The position numbers were made by a program, and so were the translations under genes. This document shows, one piece after another, positions 1-11,699 of a stretch of 64,000 nt of DNA; position 1 is the stretch's first letter; every line of letters starts with the position of its first letter. This stretch comes from Brachionus plicatilis. Taxonomy: Eukaryota > Rotifera > Eurotatoria > Ploima > Brachionidae. The DNA lies in assembly GCA_010279815.1 (NCBI GenBank), contig QEOQ01000256.1, positions 95,914 to 159,913 of the forward strand, in the 5' to 3' direction. The notes below the pieces were generated by a model that saw only the letters and a program-made list of their open reading frames with translations, ran no database searches and was not told the DNA's origin.

Positions 1-2676
1 TTTCTACATTTTTACCTGTAATCTACTTTTTAATATATCCTCAATTTAAAAGTTTAAATCATCTTTTCAATTATTGTAGTAATTATTAATTTAAAGTTAA
101 AACGGCTATGTGAAAATTTAAAAATCAAAATTTTAATTGAAAAAAAGATAAACGGAGCTAGTGCATTTCGAAGCAAATTTTTCAAATCATCATTTCCGAT
201 AAGTAAAAATGTTTGATGAGTAATACTACTACTAATACTTTTTGATAAATAAAAACTAATCAATTTAAAAATTTAACATTAACAAATTATTTAACGAAAG
301 TTTATTGATAAATTCAAAATAAAATGACATAATTAACAATATAAAGCTGTAATTAAAAATACAAGGAAAATACTAATTAAGTAACAAAATTAAATCATCT
401 AATCAATGTAAAGAGTCTTCTCTCTAAAGCAAAGTCAAGGCCCTTCATTAGGCTACTCGATTACGCAATAAAATTTTTGAAGCAGTTTATAATATTTGTA
501 GTTATTTTCTAACTTCAGCAGTTTTATATTAAAAATATTATTTCAAAAGATGCTAATTATTGTTTATATTCAATTAAAATTTCTTTTGTACTCAATTTAG
601 AATTGATATTAGAAAATTTTGCTTTAAAATAAGCTGCAATGAAATTATAGGTTCCCAGAAAAACTTAATTAGACCATTTTTCTTAATATATATTACTAAA
701 TTCTTTAAAATTTTGATATTGAAATAAATCGAAAAAAAATATATTTTTTTTAAAAGTCATTCCAAAGACTTTGTAAATTTTCAAAAAAAATAAACAATTT
801 AGATTATATGGCGCTAGAGAGTCTGTTTACAGATTTTACTGTTTTTACTTTTTGAGGCTCCCTAGCTCCCTAAAATCTAAATTTTCTGTTTTTTTTTGAA
901 AATTTACAATTTAACTGAAAAATTATGACTATTTTTGATAAATAGAACTTTTTAAACATGGGCTCAGTCTCCTTTAATTTTTGAATACTTCAGCTTATGA
1001 AAGGGTCATTTGTTCAAGGACCGGTTTTTAATAAATTTCGTCATTTTTAATAATTGTGTTTCTGAATTTTTATGTATTTTTTAAAGAATTTGAGAATGTT
1101 CATGTCCTTAGTTTCTTTAGGCAAATTAAAGTTTGAGGGCAATATTAAAAGATCAAAAAATAAATTGTTATATTTTTTTAAAAATAATAAAGAAAAAAGT
1201 TTTTTCCAAAGCAAATGCTTGACATTTTTATTGAATTGTAAAAAGTTTAAATATTTTAATTGATTTTAATGAAAACTTACTTCTAAAGACAATAAAATTT
1301 ACTATTTTAAAATTTATAATTTGATTAAGTGGAATAATAAAATTATTGCTGGTTGAGTTTTGAATTTTAATTTGTGAATTAACTTAACCTGAATTATTTA
1401 AATTATTTATTTTTTTTATTAAATTAGATATCAATAATTTTGATGTTAATTTGATAATTTAATGATTATTTAACACAAGCTTTTATTTCTTTTAAATTAT
1501 CTAAGTCATTAGATTAATTAAGTTTAAAAATTTTAAATGATCGTTTTTATCTAAAAATTTATCGTTATTCTATTCAGGTTAAACTAAAAAATTGTTTGTC
1601 ATTTCATTATATCAAGATTGTTTACTTTCGGATAAGGTTAAGTTAATGAAACTCAATTTGTTTTTTAATTTTATTTTATTAAACAATTAAACTACTCTTA
1701 CAACAAATACGACAAAAGTCATAGTTTAACTTTAAAAATGTTTGTGGCATTATAAGAATAAGACGAATAAATCAAATAAATTATTACATTTATTTTGTAA
1801 AATAATTAATTAAAAAACGTCAATCAGAAATCAAGATAAATATTAAAAATGATAATGAAAGTAGGCAATCGTCATTTTAATAACGATGACACTTAAAATT
1901 AATTAAATCAAAACCTCAAAATAAATAACTAGAATAATTTTTGATTGAAAAAATTTTCTCAATTTCCTAAGTTAAAATAAAATTTTTAATCATCTGAGCA
2001 ATTTATTTTACTTAAAAAATTATTTTTGCCACACTAAATTGGTGAACCTTTTTTAATTTTCAAAATCAAAATTCAAATTAACCAGATTTATTTACTTTTT
2101 ACGTTTTTTTAACAAGATCAAAAATTTAATATTTTTATTCAATTTTATTTAAGACTCTAAGCTAAGATTAATAAAACGAAATAAAAGTTTTTAAATTCAA
2201 TTATTATATATAGCTAAAAACAAAAAAATTAACTTGAATTTGAGACCTTTATCCAACTTTCATCTTCAAAATAAATTCATTTTTTTAAAAATTTTTATTA
2301 AAGAAATTTGAAGAGACCAAAAATTCAAACAATAGAACTATTGTGATAGTCTCATCTCCAAATTTGAGAACTCCGTCCGATTATGCGATTAAATCATTTG
2401 CTGGCGTACATTACTGTAAATTACTCAGTCCTGCTAGAGCGGTCGAATGGATATACATAGATAGTGTAAAACCTTAAAAAAGTATTTATTGTTTTGAGAA
2501 TTCAACTAAAAATTAATGGCAAATTATTTTTTGATACCGTTATTTTAATAAAAATTCCGCTATTTTAATAACTTTTTCTCTAAATAAATAAGCTTACCAT
2601 TTTTTTGTAGAAAATCATCTAAATTAATTGCACCTCCCTCTAAATTACAATTTAATAAAATAATAAGTGATAAAAA
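1..2676. other. AT-rich stretch without a recognisable gene
   Basis: Both strands are full of stops and the short ORFs here (for example 54-263 minus and 1072-1263 plus) are low-complexity Lys/Asn/Phe/Ile strings with no family signature. The one clear structure is the small palindromic repeat at 771-910. Two less AT-rich patches, around 425-480 and 2340-2460, share a loosely similar 'gattaYgcRaTaAa' string and may be scraps of one old repeat, but I cannot assign them. Confidence 0.6.
771..910. repeat. Small palindromic MITE-like repeat
   Basis: The left arm from 771 (TTGTAAATTTTCAAAAAAAA, then a T-rich run into the word GGCGCTAGAGAG) is the imperfect reverse complement of the right arm ending at 910 (GCTCCCTAGCTCCC ... 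GAAAATTTACAA). The arms are about 48 bp with a roughly 45-bp centre. There is no coding capacity. The form is that of a short fold-back MITE; I could not define a target duplication. Confidence 0.6.
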
Positions 2677-4242
2677 TATGGCGTATTTTTTCGTCTCTTA
2701 ATGAAAATTTTCATACAATTTTGCATGAAAAAAGTGCGATGCCTCAAATTTATTGTTTAAAAAATAAATGGGAGTTAAATATGCAATCTAATTAGATTGA
2801 AATTAAATAGATTAAAGCAAATATAGGAATTTTTTTTTTTTATATAGGATTTTAGTTTTTATTGTTTTGAAACAATTATTTTTAAGTTTTATTTATTTTT
2901 TATAAAAATAAAAAAAATTTTTTAGATAGGTTAAACATTTTTAAAATATTCTAAGATTTTAATTAAGCAATATTAAAATAAATCATTATCTTCTAGAAAA
3001 GTAGTGATGAAATCGAATATGCATATTCGAACCGATATTCGAATAAGTAGCATTTCAAACGAAAATTAGATTTCAATTTAATTTTTGAATATAAATATTT
3101 TTGAATAATAAACTTGAAAATTAATTTATTTTAAATTAAAAATTGAATCTCTAAAATATTCGAATTAAAATTTGATAATAAAAATTAATCAAAGAAATAA
3201 TTGATCAAAAAAAATTTAATTAAAAAGAATTCATTGAATAAATTGAATATCAATTCGATTTGGATACTTAAAGTGTGCCAGATTTTCACCAGTCAACACA
3301 ACTTTTCTAACATTCTAATATTTTCTGGATTACAATAGTCTCATCCATCTTACCAGGTACCAAAAAATAGCTGTTCTGACTTAACCATCGCTACAAAAAA
3401 CTAAATTTTAAAATGCTTAATTTTTCAAATATTCTATTCAAATTTTAAAACTTTTAAATTATTAGTTGAATTTATCTAAAATTCAAGTTGATTTTTAAAT
3501 TTTGGTTAAGTTCGAATTTAATTATAAAAATAAAAATAAATCAAATATAAATTCAAATTTATCTTATTTTTAAGATTTTATTCAAATATTCTACTTTTTC
3601 AAAAGTCTTTTCAAATTTTTTATTTATTCAAGTTTCAATTTGTGTCCAAAAAGCTATTTCGATTTCATCACTATAGAAAAGGTATCTTTTAAAAACAACA
3701 TCCATCAAAAATGCGAAAAAAAAACCTTGTCATGTCTTCTATGATAAATTTGGTGCTTCACACCAGACCTTGTTTGTTACCTTTTTGATAAGTGATGTTG
3801 TCAAAGGATACTATTTAAAATACCAAACTAAATGATGGAAAATGAATATTAATCTTTAAAAAAATCAGAGATATACTTTTAAAAATTCTAATATCTGAGA
3901 GATAAAAATCTTATTACAAGATTTTAATCACATACATAAACTGCTCAATTTCTTAAGTTGGAATAAAATTTTTAATATCATTAAAATATTTTTAAAAATG
4001 TTTATCTTCTTAAACATTTTTTTATTTTTATAAAAAATAAACAAAACTCAAAAATATTTGTTTCAATAATATAAAAACTAAATTCCTGTGTTTTCTTTAG
4101 TCTATTTAATTACAATCTAATAAGATTGCATTATTAATTCCCATTTTTTTTTCAAAAATAAATTTTGAAAACATCGCGCTTTTTTCATGCTTTTTCAAAA
4201 TCGTATGAAAATTTTCATTTAGAAAAGAAAAAATGCACCATA
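2677..4242. mobile_element. Long-inverted-repeat element, host of a nested hAT
   Basis: A left arm (about 2677-2985, beginning TATGGCGTATTTTTTC) and a right arm (about 3955-4242, ending GAAAAAATGCACCATA) are imperfect reverse complements over nearly 300 bp, sharing for example ATGAAAATTTTCATACRATTTTG. The centre has no ORF and is largely occupied by a separate hAT-type insertion at 3002-3673. A partial third copy of the arm lies at 8318-8375, so this is a dispersed family. A long-TIR non-autonomous DNA transposon or fold-back element fits best; the superfamily is not determined. Confidence 0.65.
3002..3673. mobile_element. Non-autonomous hAT-type transposon with 8-bp target duplication
   Basis: The ends are TAGTGATGAAATCGAA (from 3002) and its complement TTCGATTTCATCACTA (to 3673). 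They are flanked by a perfect 8-bp duplication, TAGAAAAG, at 2994-3001 and 3674-3681. An 8-bp duplication and a TAGTG-type terminus are characteristic of hAT elements and resemble the BED-hAT at 61162-61854 (TAGTGTTGCAGCGATT). The interior is AT-rich, rich in TTCGAATAT-like words, and has no usable ORF. It is inserted inside the long-inverted-repeat element 2677-4242, so it is younger. Confidence 0.85.
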
Positions 4243-7200
4243 TAAAGGTTGAATAAATGTTTGATCAAAATAATGTAGAGTTTGATACCTCAATTGTTTC
4301 AAAACTATTGGATATTCATTAAATAGCTCCAAAATTCTATAATTTGTTATATTTTAACCATTTCGGACTAGGTAAAAATTCTTTGAATATTATTAATGTA
4401 GGAAAAATAAACTGACTGAGAAAATAATTTAAATGCAAAAAATTGATAATTTACAATTCGAATTCTGATTTTGATTCAAAAAATTCCGCTTTTTTGTTTT
4501 AAATTCACTGTGAAGAAAAAGAGTATAAAAAACCCATTTTGAAATAAATGTACCCCTGTAGATTTTCGAAAATTTTGACTTTATTTCAAAGAATTAAATT
4601 CATCTAAAATCTTAGTAGCAAAAGCAAAAATGTTCACAATAAATTTTTAAAAATTAAAAATTAAAAAAAAAAATTGAAATCAAATAAAATTGCTTTCTGA
4701 TTACTTGCTTATTTGGCTTATCAAATTTTTCAAAATAGTTCTATTTGATTATGCTGATTTTTGTCAACAAAATCTAATTATTTTTATTTGTCTTGAAAAT
4801 TTCACATAATTAAAAATAAATAATTTAATTTAGATTTATAAATAATGATGACAGGAAAAAAATCTTTTTAAATTGATTTGATGAGACCTCATGCCCAGCA
4901 ATCTTTTAAATTTTTTATTTAGGCATCAATTGCAATTTTGACTTTAAGTTAAAAAATGAATATCATTATAAGAAAACTTTTCGATTTTATCTATTTCAGT
5001 ATGACTTTTTTTGTTTTTTTCATTCCTAATTTTCTAATAAAAATCAATTATAAAATATCAAAGCTTTATGATCAATTAATGCAATTTCGAACTCTAAGAG
5101 CCTAATTACTAGTCCTAGTCTCTTGTTCAGATCTACAGTGGATTTTTTCTAATAGCTCTTTGAATAATTGTTAAAAATCTCTTGAAATGTTTAAAATAAA
5201 TTCAGTGCGTATCATATGTACAAAAAGTAGACCTTAGGGTTTTGAATTGAAATAATTTTTTTTAAAAAGTTTTAACTCCAAAGCATCTGAATTCTATTAG
5301 AAAGCAATCGATTGCAAAAAGGTCTTGGGACTTAATTATGGGGACTGCTTTTAGAAGAATGAATAAGAGACTTGAAGCCGCAAATTAGAATGCAAAAATT
5401 CAAATTCTTCCTAATAAGCTAAATGACAGAGTGAATATTTTTTTAAATCAGAGAAACTGGCATAAACATTTTTTTACATCTTAAACAATTTAAACTATTA
5501 TCAGCTTTTTGAGACAAAAATTAATTTTTTTCGTCTCATCTAAATAATAACTTAATAAATAAACTTTGTTTTAGAATCGAAATTTTTAATTAAATTTTAT
5601 GCATAAATTTTTCTCTTTTTACATTTCTCTCTTGATTTTACTGAAACTAAAGCTCAAAACTTCCGGCTCTAAATTGAACAATTTAATCTCTTAAAAATTT
5701 CAATTCTTTATTTCTCCGCGGACTCAAGTCTTGGCGGAATTAAATTTTGTTCAGTTTTTAACAGGTTTCAATTTCATGTGAACAAAATTATTTTCTCATT
5801 TAATTTTGAATTGCTCCTGCAAAAAAAATATTTCACTCTCTTTAGTTAATGGGTAAATTTTTTTTTGTGACAATCGAGACATGAAAAAAAAGTCATTGAT
5901 TTGACCAAAGTATTTTTAAGGGAATAATCTTATCTCGTAAAATCTTTCAGACACTTGACTAAGGAAACTGCTCTGTTAAATGAGGAAATGAAAAATAAAT
6001 TTAAAAAAATTATTACGTAAGTACCAGAATGATTGATTATAAATTAAAAAGATCGATGAATATTTTATTAAAAGTTTATTTAAATTATTAAAATATTTTG
6101 GTGTAATTTTTTGTTATTTTTGTTTTTGGTATTTTCGGTACTTAAATTTTAAATAGCTTGGATTACTCTATTTTTTTATTTAATTAATATGAAATTAAGA
6201 TGGAATCGATGATACAAATTTTTAATAGAAATTAATATTTTGTAAATACTAAATATCATTTTCAATTTTAATTTTAATATCAGACATTTAAAAAGAATTA
6301 GTGTTTTTTTTGAAGACAATTTTTTTGAAAGATTAGTAATTTCATATTCAATAATGGATTTTAAATTCTTAGGGTAATGAGGGAAAAGATGTATTTTAAT
6401 TTATTCTAAAATTTTTAATCTAGAAAACGAGATTTTTGTTTGAGCTTTCGCGCATCTCGTTAAATGGTTGAAGGTTGGAATAATTACTAAGTTTAATTTT
6501 CAAAAATTAATCAATCATGTAGTGAATTTTGTTTTCCCATTTATCTTCCGTGGCTTTAATAAAAATGTTTTTAGTGATCTTTGTTTTAGTTTAAGGTTCA
6601 ATAACAAATTTAGTTAGCTGAACCAAATCAATTTTTTTTTCGCAGAGAACTTATTTAGGACCTCTTATAATTTTTAGTTTTTTTAGGGTTTCTTACTTTA
6701 TTGAAGTTGAATTAATTGAGTTATTTCTTTTTTTAGAAAACCGGGTAATAAAATTAAATTAAAGAGCACATGGAAAATATGATGAGTGGCTCTTCTTCGC
6801 TGAATGCAAATAAATGTACCTGTACTATTTCCTCAAGAGGAACTTAATATTTAAAAAAATTCAATATCAATCCTAATAATGTATGTATTTCTTACAATTC
6901 AAATTTTTTTTGTGTAATTTTGTACGGTCAGCTTTGTCAGAAAAAAGCAATTTTTTTAATTTCTAATAAATTTAATAGTTTTTCATAAATATGGAAATGT
7001 TTTAGCTTCTTATTTTTATGCAATGCTTTTGTTTAAGAGGAAATTCTGGATCACTGTTATCGTCCTCTAAAATATATATTAAAACTTTCATTGAAGACGG
7101 ATCCGACACCATTTTGAATCAAATTATTTATTTAATAAATTAATTTAATTGACAATAATTAAATTTAATTCACAATTATTTATTTTAAGTTACAAACATT

Positions 7201-7262
7201 TAATATAATTGATAAGTTAGTATTGACAAAAATATAGTTGAAATTTCTCTAAATTAATTGAC
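4243..7262. other. AT-rich stretch, no feature seen
   Basis: No ORF of any family signature, no clear terminal inverted repeat and no tandem repeat stands out. Ordinary AT-rich intergenic sequence. Confidence 0.6.
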
Positions 7263-7480
7263 GGTTTCTCTCCCTGCCTATTATTATTATTTTATCTATT
7301 TATTTGTATATCTATACCGAGCTCCTTCAGATCTAAAAAAAAAAAATAATAAAAAGAATATTTTAAAATGGAATAAAAAAAAAAGAGTTAAATAAATTAA
7401 ATTAAAGAGAAAGTTAAAAAAGGTATGTCTAAAAAAAAAGACAAAAATAAATTGTAAATGAAAAAAAAAAAAAAATTTAT
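7263..7480 (-). repeat. LINE 3' tail remnant (minus strand)
   Basis: Read on the minus strand, AGATCTGAAGGAGCTCGGTATAG is followed by ATACAAATAAATAGATAAAATAATAATAATAGG. The same GAAGGAGC...GCTCGGTA word followed by an A-rich (AAATA)n tail closes the reverse-transcriptase-bearing LINE at 52.2-56.9 kb, and a plus-strand version closes the LINE at 51.33 kb. This is therefore the 3' end of a 5'-truncated jockey-like retrotransposon. The sequence on the 5' side (7340-7480) is A-rich with no coding signal. Confidence 0.6.
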
Positions 7481-7487
7481 TAAATAT

Positions 7488-7785
7488 CAGAGTTGTTGTT
7501 TAAAAGTCCCAAAATAAAGTCCAAGTACGGACTTTTAAAAAAAAAGTCCAGACAACATGAATTTTCGCCGTTCCAGGTAGTTAATGTGGCGGTCTTGACT
7601 ATAAAGTCCAAGTTTGACTAAAATTATGAAAAAATTTATGTTTAAATCTGCAAATATCTATATCTAATTTGAAATATTTTGGTCTCTACTAGATTAATTT
7701 TTACCAAAGGCCGCCACATTATTTTTTAAATTTAAAAGTCCGAACTTGTACTTGACTTGAGACTTGTGACTTTTAAACAACTCTG
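7488..7785. mobile_element. MITE of the CAGAGTTG / GACTTTTAAACAACTCTG family
   Basis: It begins CAGAGTTGTTGTTTAAAAGTC and ends GACTTTTAAACAACTCTG. The subterminal regions on both sides are loaded with AAGTCC / GGACTT words. Flanks are TTAAATAT on the left and TTAGACAT on the right, six of eight positions alike, consistent with a decayed 8-bp duplication and a hAT-like origin. There is no coding capacity. Relatives lie at 9249, 18600, 30293, 31411 and around 32.4/33.5 kb. Confidence 0.75.
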
Positions 7786-8317
7786 TTAGACATTACAATA
7801 TTTCGGCTTAAAAAATAACGTGGCGAATATAAAAAGGAAAAAAATCGAACTGAATCTATAGCAAAAAAGAGAAATTTGTAATTGTCATAATAATAATCCA
7901 AGTATAAAACAATGTACGCTAATTTTATTTTTTTTTTACAATAAATTCAAAACTTTAATTAGTAAATCGACAATGAGCAAAATTGTCAAAAACAAATAAA
8001 AATATACTGCAACAAAAAACTTAAGGCCTCTTGGCATTTAAAAATATTGAACAAAAACAAGTTTTTAATGAGCACGAATTAGTCGATCTTTCTTATCTCT
8101 TAAATAAATTTAAATTTTTTATAATAGGTAAAAAACAAATTAATTTCGATAGCTTTTTAAATAATATGTAATAAATTTGTGTTTAATCCGTTCTGTTAAT
8201 TTTTTTTGCTTGTAATTTGTAAATAAAATTTTAATATTTAATCCGATCTTTTTCTTTCAAAACTTTTTTGTCCTAATTAAAGAGGCTTGTTAAAACATAG
8301 TACTTTTCTAATTCTTT

Positions 8318-8375
8318 TTCAAAATTGTATGAAAATTTTAATTAAAAGACGAAAAAATGCACCACATTATTTTTT
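8318..8375. repeat. Partial copy of the 2677-4242 element arm
   Basis: TCAAAATTGTATGAAAATTTTAATTAAAAGACGAAAAAATGCACCA matches the right arm of the element at 2677-4242, including the terminal GTGCATTTTTTC word on the opposite strand. No partner arm is visible nearby, so it is a solo end. Confidence 0.55.
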
Positions 8376-8622
8376 AGATAAAAATCAGAGGACAGGTGTC
8401 TTTTGCAGGTAAAGAAGTTCCAGAAAAATAAACGAGGGTACTACTAGATATTTTAGTTTTCTTAATTATTTTCAAAATTTGGTAAAATTAATTTTTTGAC
8501 AAATTTTTGAGCATTCTTTTTTGAGCACCACGTTAAATAATTTTTTAAAAAATTTAAATGGTCAATTAGTTTAGCATCACTATTCCAGAAAGTCCAGTTT
8601 GAAATTTTTTTCAAAAAACTGG

Positions 8623-8710
8623 ACTTAATAGATTAATTTGGAATTAATAGATTAATAGATTAATCTGGAATTAATAGATTAATTTGGTAATTAATTTTAC
8701 CAAATTAATT
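8623..8710. repeat. Short tandem repeat of AATTAATAGATTAATTTGG
   Basis: About three to four imperfect copies of a roughly 19-21-bp unit (AATTAATAGATTAATTTGG), some with an inserted ATAGATTA, follow one another and end in an inverted copy (GGTAATTAATTTTACC). No coding potential. Confidence 0.7.
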
Positions 8711-8944
8711 TTACTAATAAATTTCTTCTATATTTATTAGTTTCTTTTCAATAGACTTTCTTGAAGATATTCACTCATCAATGAGAGATGGAAAATGAAC
8801 AGCGAGCCCATAGAGAGACTGTTTAATACATTCAAAGAAAAAAAGAATTGTGGTGTTTTTTTTTATTTATTTTTCTAGCCAAAAAAAAAATCAAATTCAA
8901 TGCGAATTCGAAAATCAATCGGGAACTCAAAGGTAATTAATTTA

Positions 8945-9010
8945 GTTATTTATTTATTTATTGATGAATTAACCTCCTATTAGGAGAGGTAAAAATTAAA
9001 AAATTACAAA
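8945..9010 (-). repeat. Probable LINE 3' hairpin tail (minus strand)
   Basis: On the minus strand a short perfect hairpin, ACCTCTCCTAATAGGAGGT, is followed by AATTCATCAATAAATAAATAAATAA. A stem-loop followed by an A-rich simple repeat mirrors the 3' ends of the LINEs at 51.33 and 52.25 kb, although the stem sequence differs, so it would be a different LINE subfamily. Confidence 0.45.
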
Positions 9011-9248
9011 TAAAAAAAAAAAATTATATAAAAATAATAAAAATTAAAAGAAAAGAAAAAATAAATATAAAAGAAAAAAGACCGATTTTGAAAGTTAGAA
9101 GGAAAGAGAACTTGGACCAAAATTAATTTTTAATTGATTTTATTATGTTTTTGTAAGTTTATTTTTTATTTTCTGCTCCATCCATCTATCAGTCATTTGA
9201 AAGTATGATCTGATTGCGCACTTATCATTTTAGGAGGCAGCTCAATTC

Positions 9249-9562
9249 CAGAGTTGTTTAAAAGTCCCAAAAAAAAGTCCAAGTCATTAAAAAAAATCCA
9301 AGTGCAGACTTTTTTTTAAAATTTGCTAGATCAGGCTTCATATCAAAAAATTTATATACTCTTGGGTTGTCTAATGCAATAGATTATCCACATATCAGAA
9401 TTTTGTTGCAATTTTAGCATAAATTTCTTCTTCAGTATTTAAAATATTTGAAGTCTGGACTTGGACTTTTTTTTGAAAATAAAATTAAAGTCTTTGGTCG
9501 GACTTAAAAAAAAAAAAAGTCCGGACTTGGACTTGACTTGAGACTTGTGACTTTTAAACATT
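9249..9562. mobile_element. MITE of the CAGAGTTG family, right end decayed
   Basis: It starts CAGAGTTGTTTAAAAGTCCC and runs to GACTTGTGACTTTTAAACA, after which the expected final ACTCTG is lost. Its centre (about 9320-9445, AAATTTGCTAGATCAGG ... CTTCTTCAGTATT) is nearly identical to 30392-30520, showing that both are copies of one MITE. No coding capacity. Confidence 0.75.
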
Positions 9563-10427
9563 TCATCTCATTTCAATTTTGACTTCTATAGTGGTCAAGA
9601 AATTTTCACGTTTTTTTGTCTTGGTAATTTGTTTGGTTAATTTATATTGGTAATAAAATCGATGAAGTCTTCCTTTATTTAAAAAAAATTCTATTAGGTC
9701 TCATCTTTGGTGTCTCTCCTTTAAAATAATAAAGCCAAGCTTAGCCAGTCTTTGCTAGCATTGTGCTTTTTTTTTAAATCATGTGGTGCTGATTAATTCC
9801 CTCAATTTTCACTTATGAACCATTAAATTTTATATTTTTTTTCTTTTTCTTCCGCTTGTTTAAGTCAAAGTAAAATTTTTGATCAAATTTCATTTTTCAA
9901 ATGTGATCACAACATTTTTAAATGCGTAATTAAATTTAATCACATATTTTAATATTTGTATGAAATTTGTAAGCTTTATTTTAAAATTTTTGAAAAACGA
10001 TTTTAATTTGCAAAAAATGAATTTAAATTGTTTTGATCAAATTTTATCAAAAATTTTGCCCTTGTTAATATAAATATATATAAAATTACTTTCAAAAATT
10101 TAAAATGGTTGTATTTGACAAATTAATCAAAACCCGTTCGCCATGTTAAAAGATATGTATACGAGAATGGGCGGTGCTTCTCATTTAATATAAAAAAATT
10201 AATTGAAAGAGACTTAACAACTGTCTTTCTCTTACTATTAAAAATAAATTGTTGGGTCTTTATTTAAATTGAATAAAGCGCTAATTAGAAATAAAAATTT
10301 AAATTTAAAAAAAATTTGAATTATTGATCAATTATATATAAATGGATTGAAAAATCAAACTAGCTTTCACAAAATTGACTGCTCCAGCTCTATCGCCTCC
10401 AAGATCAACTGTTAAATTGAGTTGAGT

Positions 10428-11217
10428 TGTACCAGGCTAACCAGGCAAAATGTTATTTATTGTACATTTTTATATTTTTACATATTTACGTTTTTAAGAG
10501 AAGAAAAAAAAATTTAAAAATCAATAAAATTAAAAATCTAAAAAAATTTTCATTCAAGAAAAGTAATAATAAATTCGCAATAAATATAAAGAGATTTTCA
10601 AAAAATTATCCTTGGTTTTTACATTTAAATTTTTCTAAAACTCATTTTTAAGTAATTGCGAATTTATTATTACTTTTCTTGAAAGAAAATTTTTTTAGAT
10701 TTTTTGATTTTGAAATTTTTTTTTCTTCTCTCAAAAATGTAAGGTGCATTTAAGGCAAAACTACGTCACTACTCTGGGATTCTAAATTTTTTTACATATT
10801 CGTGTTCCCCATGTATGATAACCCATGTTTGATGGTTTTTTTATGTTTCTACCTATTTCAGGTAAAAAGTTATTTAACTTTGAAAAAAGGAGTTTTTTGA
10901 GGCATAGCAACATTAAAAACCCTTTTTTCTCCCAAAAATACTCCGATTTGTATATTTTTTTTTTCATTTTCTGATTTTAAATGCTTTAAATTTTATTATT
11001 CTTGATTTAAAAATAAAAAATATTCTTAATTTACCTGTTTTTTTTTACTTTTATACCTTTTTTTTCACAAAAAAGAGAGCCGAGCTTCGTTGGCAGGTGA
11101 ATATATCTAATATTGTATATCAGTAGATAGATCTACTCAATACGCACAAACACAAACTAACTTAAATGCACCTTAAAAATGTAAAAATATAAAAATGTAC
11201 AATAAATAACATTTTGC
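10428..11217. repeat. Nested palindromic element with GGCAAAATGTTATTTATTGTACA ends
   Basis: Three levels of inversion are visible. The outer ends GGCAAAATGTTATTTATTGTACATTTTTATA (from 10446) reappear inverted at about 11170-11217. A middle pair, AAGGTGCATTTAAG (10741) and CTTAAATGCACCTT (ending near 11175), encloses 10741-11175. An inner stem pairs 10490-10580 with 10656-10738 (TTCTTGAAWGAAAATTTTTTTAGATTTTT region). Another copy of the outer end lies at 44180-44220. The single long ORF inside (10427-10651) is an artefact of the palindrome. Confidence 0.65.
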
Positions 11218-11230
11218 CGCTAACTTAGCG

Positions 11231-11303
11231 AATTGTACCAGGCTAACCAAGCGAAATGTACCAGGCTAACCAAGCGAAATGTACCAGGCTAACCAAGCGA
11301 ACT
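11231..11303 (+). repeat. Three tandem 23-bp units, TGTACCAGGCTAACCAAGCGAAA
   Basis: Three near-perfect 23-24-bp copies of TGTACCAGGCTAACCAAGCGAA follow the right end of the palindromic element. A further diverged copy, TGTACCAGGCTAACCAGGC, sits at its left end (10427-10446). The unit therefore appears to belong to the element's terminus and has been amplified on one side. Confidence 0.8.
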
Positions 11304-11658
11304 GTACAATGTATCAAAAGTATGCCATGCAATTAAATATTCAGCCAAATCATTTCTTCAAATTTTTATTTGTGGATATTTTGACCAGAGTCATTATTCT
11401 TCCTTAATTTCTCAAGACTAAAAACACATTTTTTAAATGATTTAGTTTTCTTAGATTTAGTTAAATCCTTTCTATTGAATTATACGGGAACAAAAACGTC
11501 AAATTTTAAATGTTGATTTTAAAATAGCAAAATTACCTACATAGGAAATAATTATACAAATATCCTTTTGTACCCTTTGTACTAGCTGATAATTAAAAAA
11601 GTTAAAAAAAAATCAACGCTAAACCTAAAGCAAGATAAACAAATATTGCAGGGGAGGT

Positions 11659-11683
11659 GCGGAGGGGGCGCAGCCCCCTCCGC
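11659..11683. other. Perfect GC-rich hairpin in AT-rich DNA
   Basis: GCGGAGGGGGC, loop GCA, GCCCCCTCCGC: an 11-bp perfect stem made almost only of G and C, inside sequence that is otherwise strongly AT-rich. It is followed by CGACTTGTTAAATT. No gene or TIR around it explains it. In bacteria such a hairpin could be a terminator, but no other bacterial signal is present here. Confidence 0.8.
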
Positions 11684-11699
11684 GACTTGTTAAATTAAA

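Larger units (their letters stand above)
7786..9248. other. AT-rich stretch with minor repeats
   Basis: No gene seen. Contains a partial copy of the long inverted-repeat arm (8318-8375), a short tandem repeat (8623-8710) and a LINE-like hairpin tail (8945-9010), listed separately. Confidence 0.6.

Noticed and set aside
10427..10651. 74-codon ORF starting MYQANQ...
   Set aside because: It lies across the arm of a palindromic element and is Lys/Asn/Phe-rich low-complexity translation.
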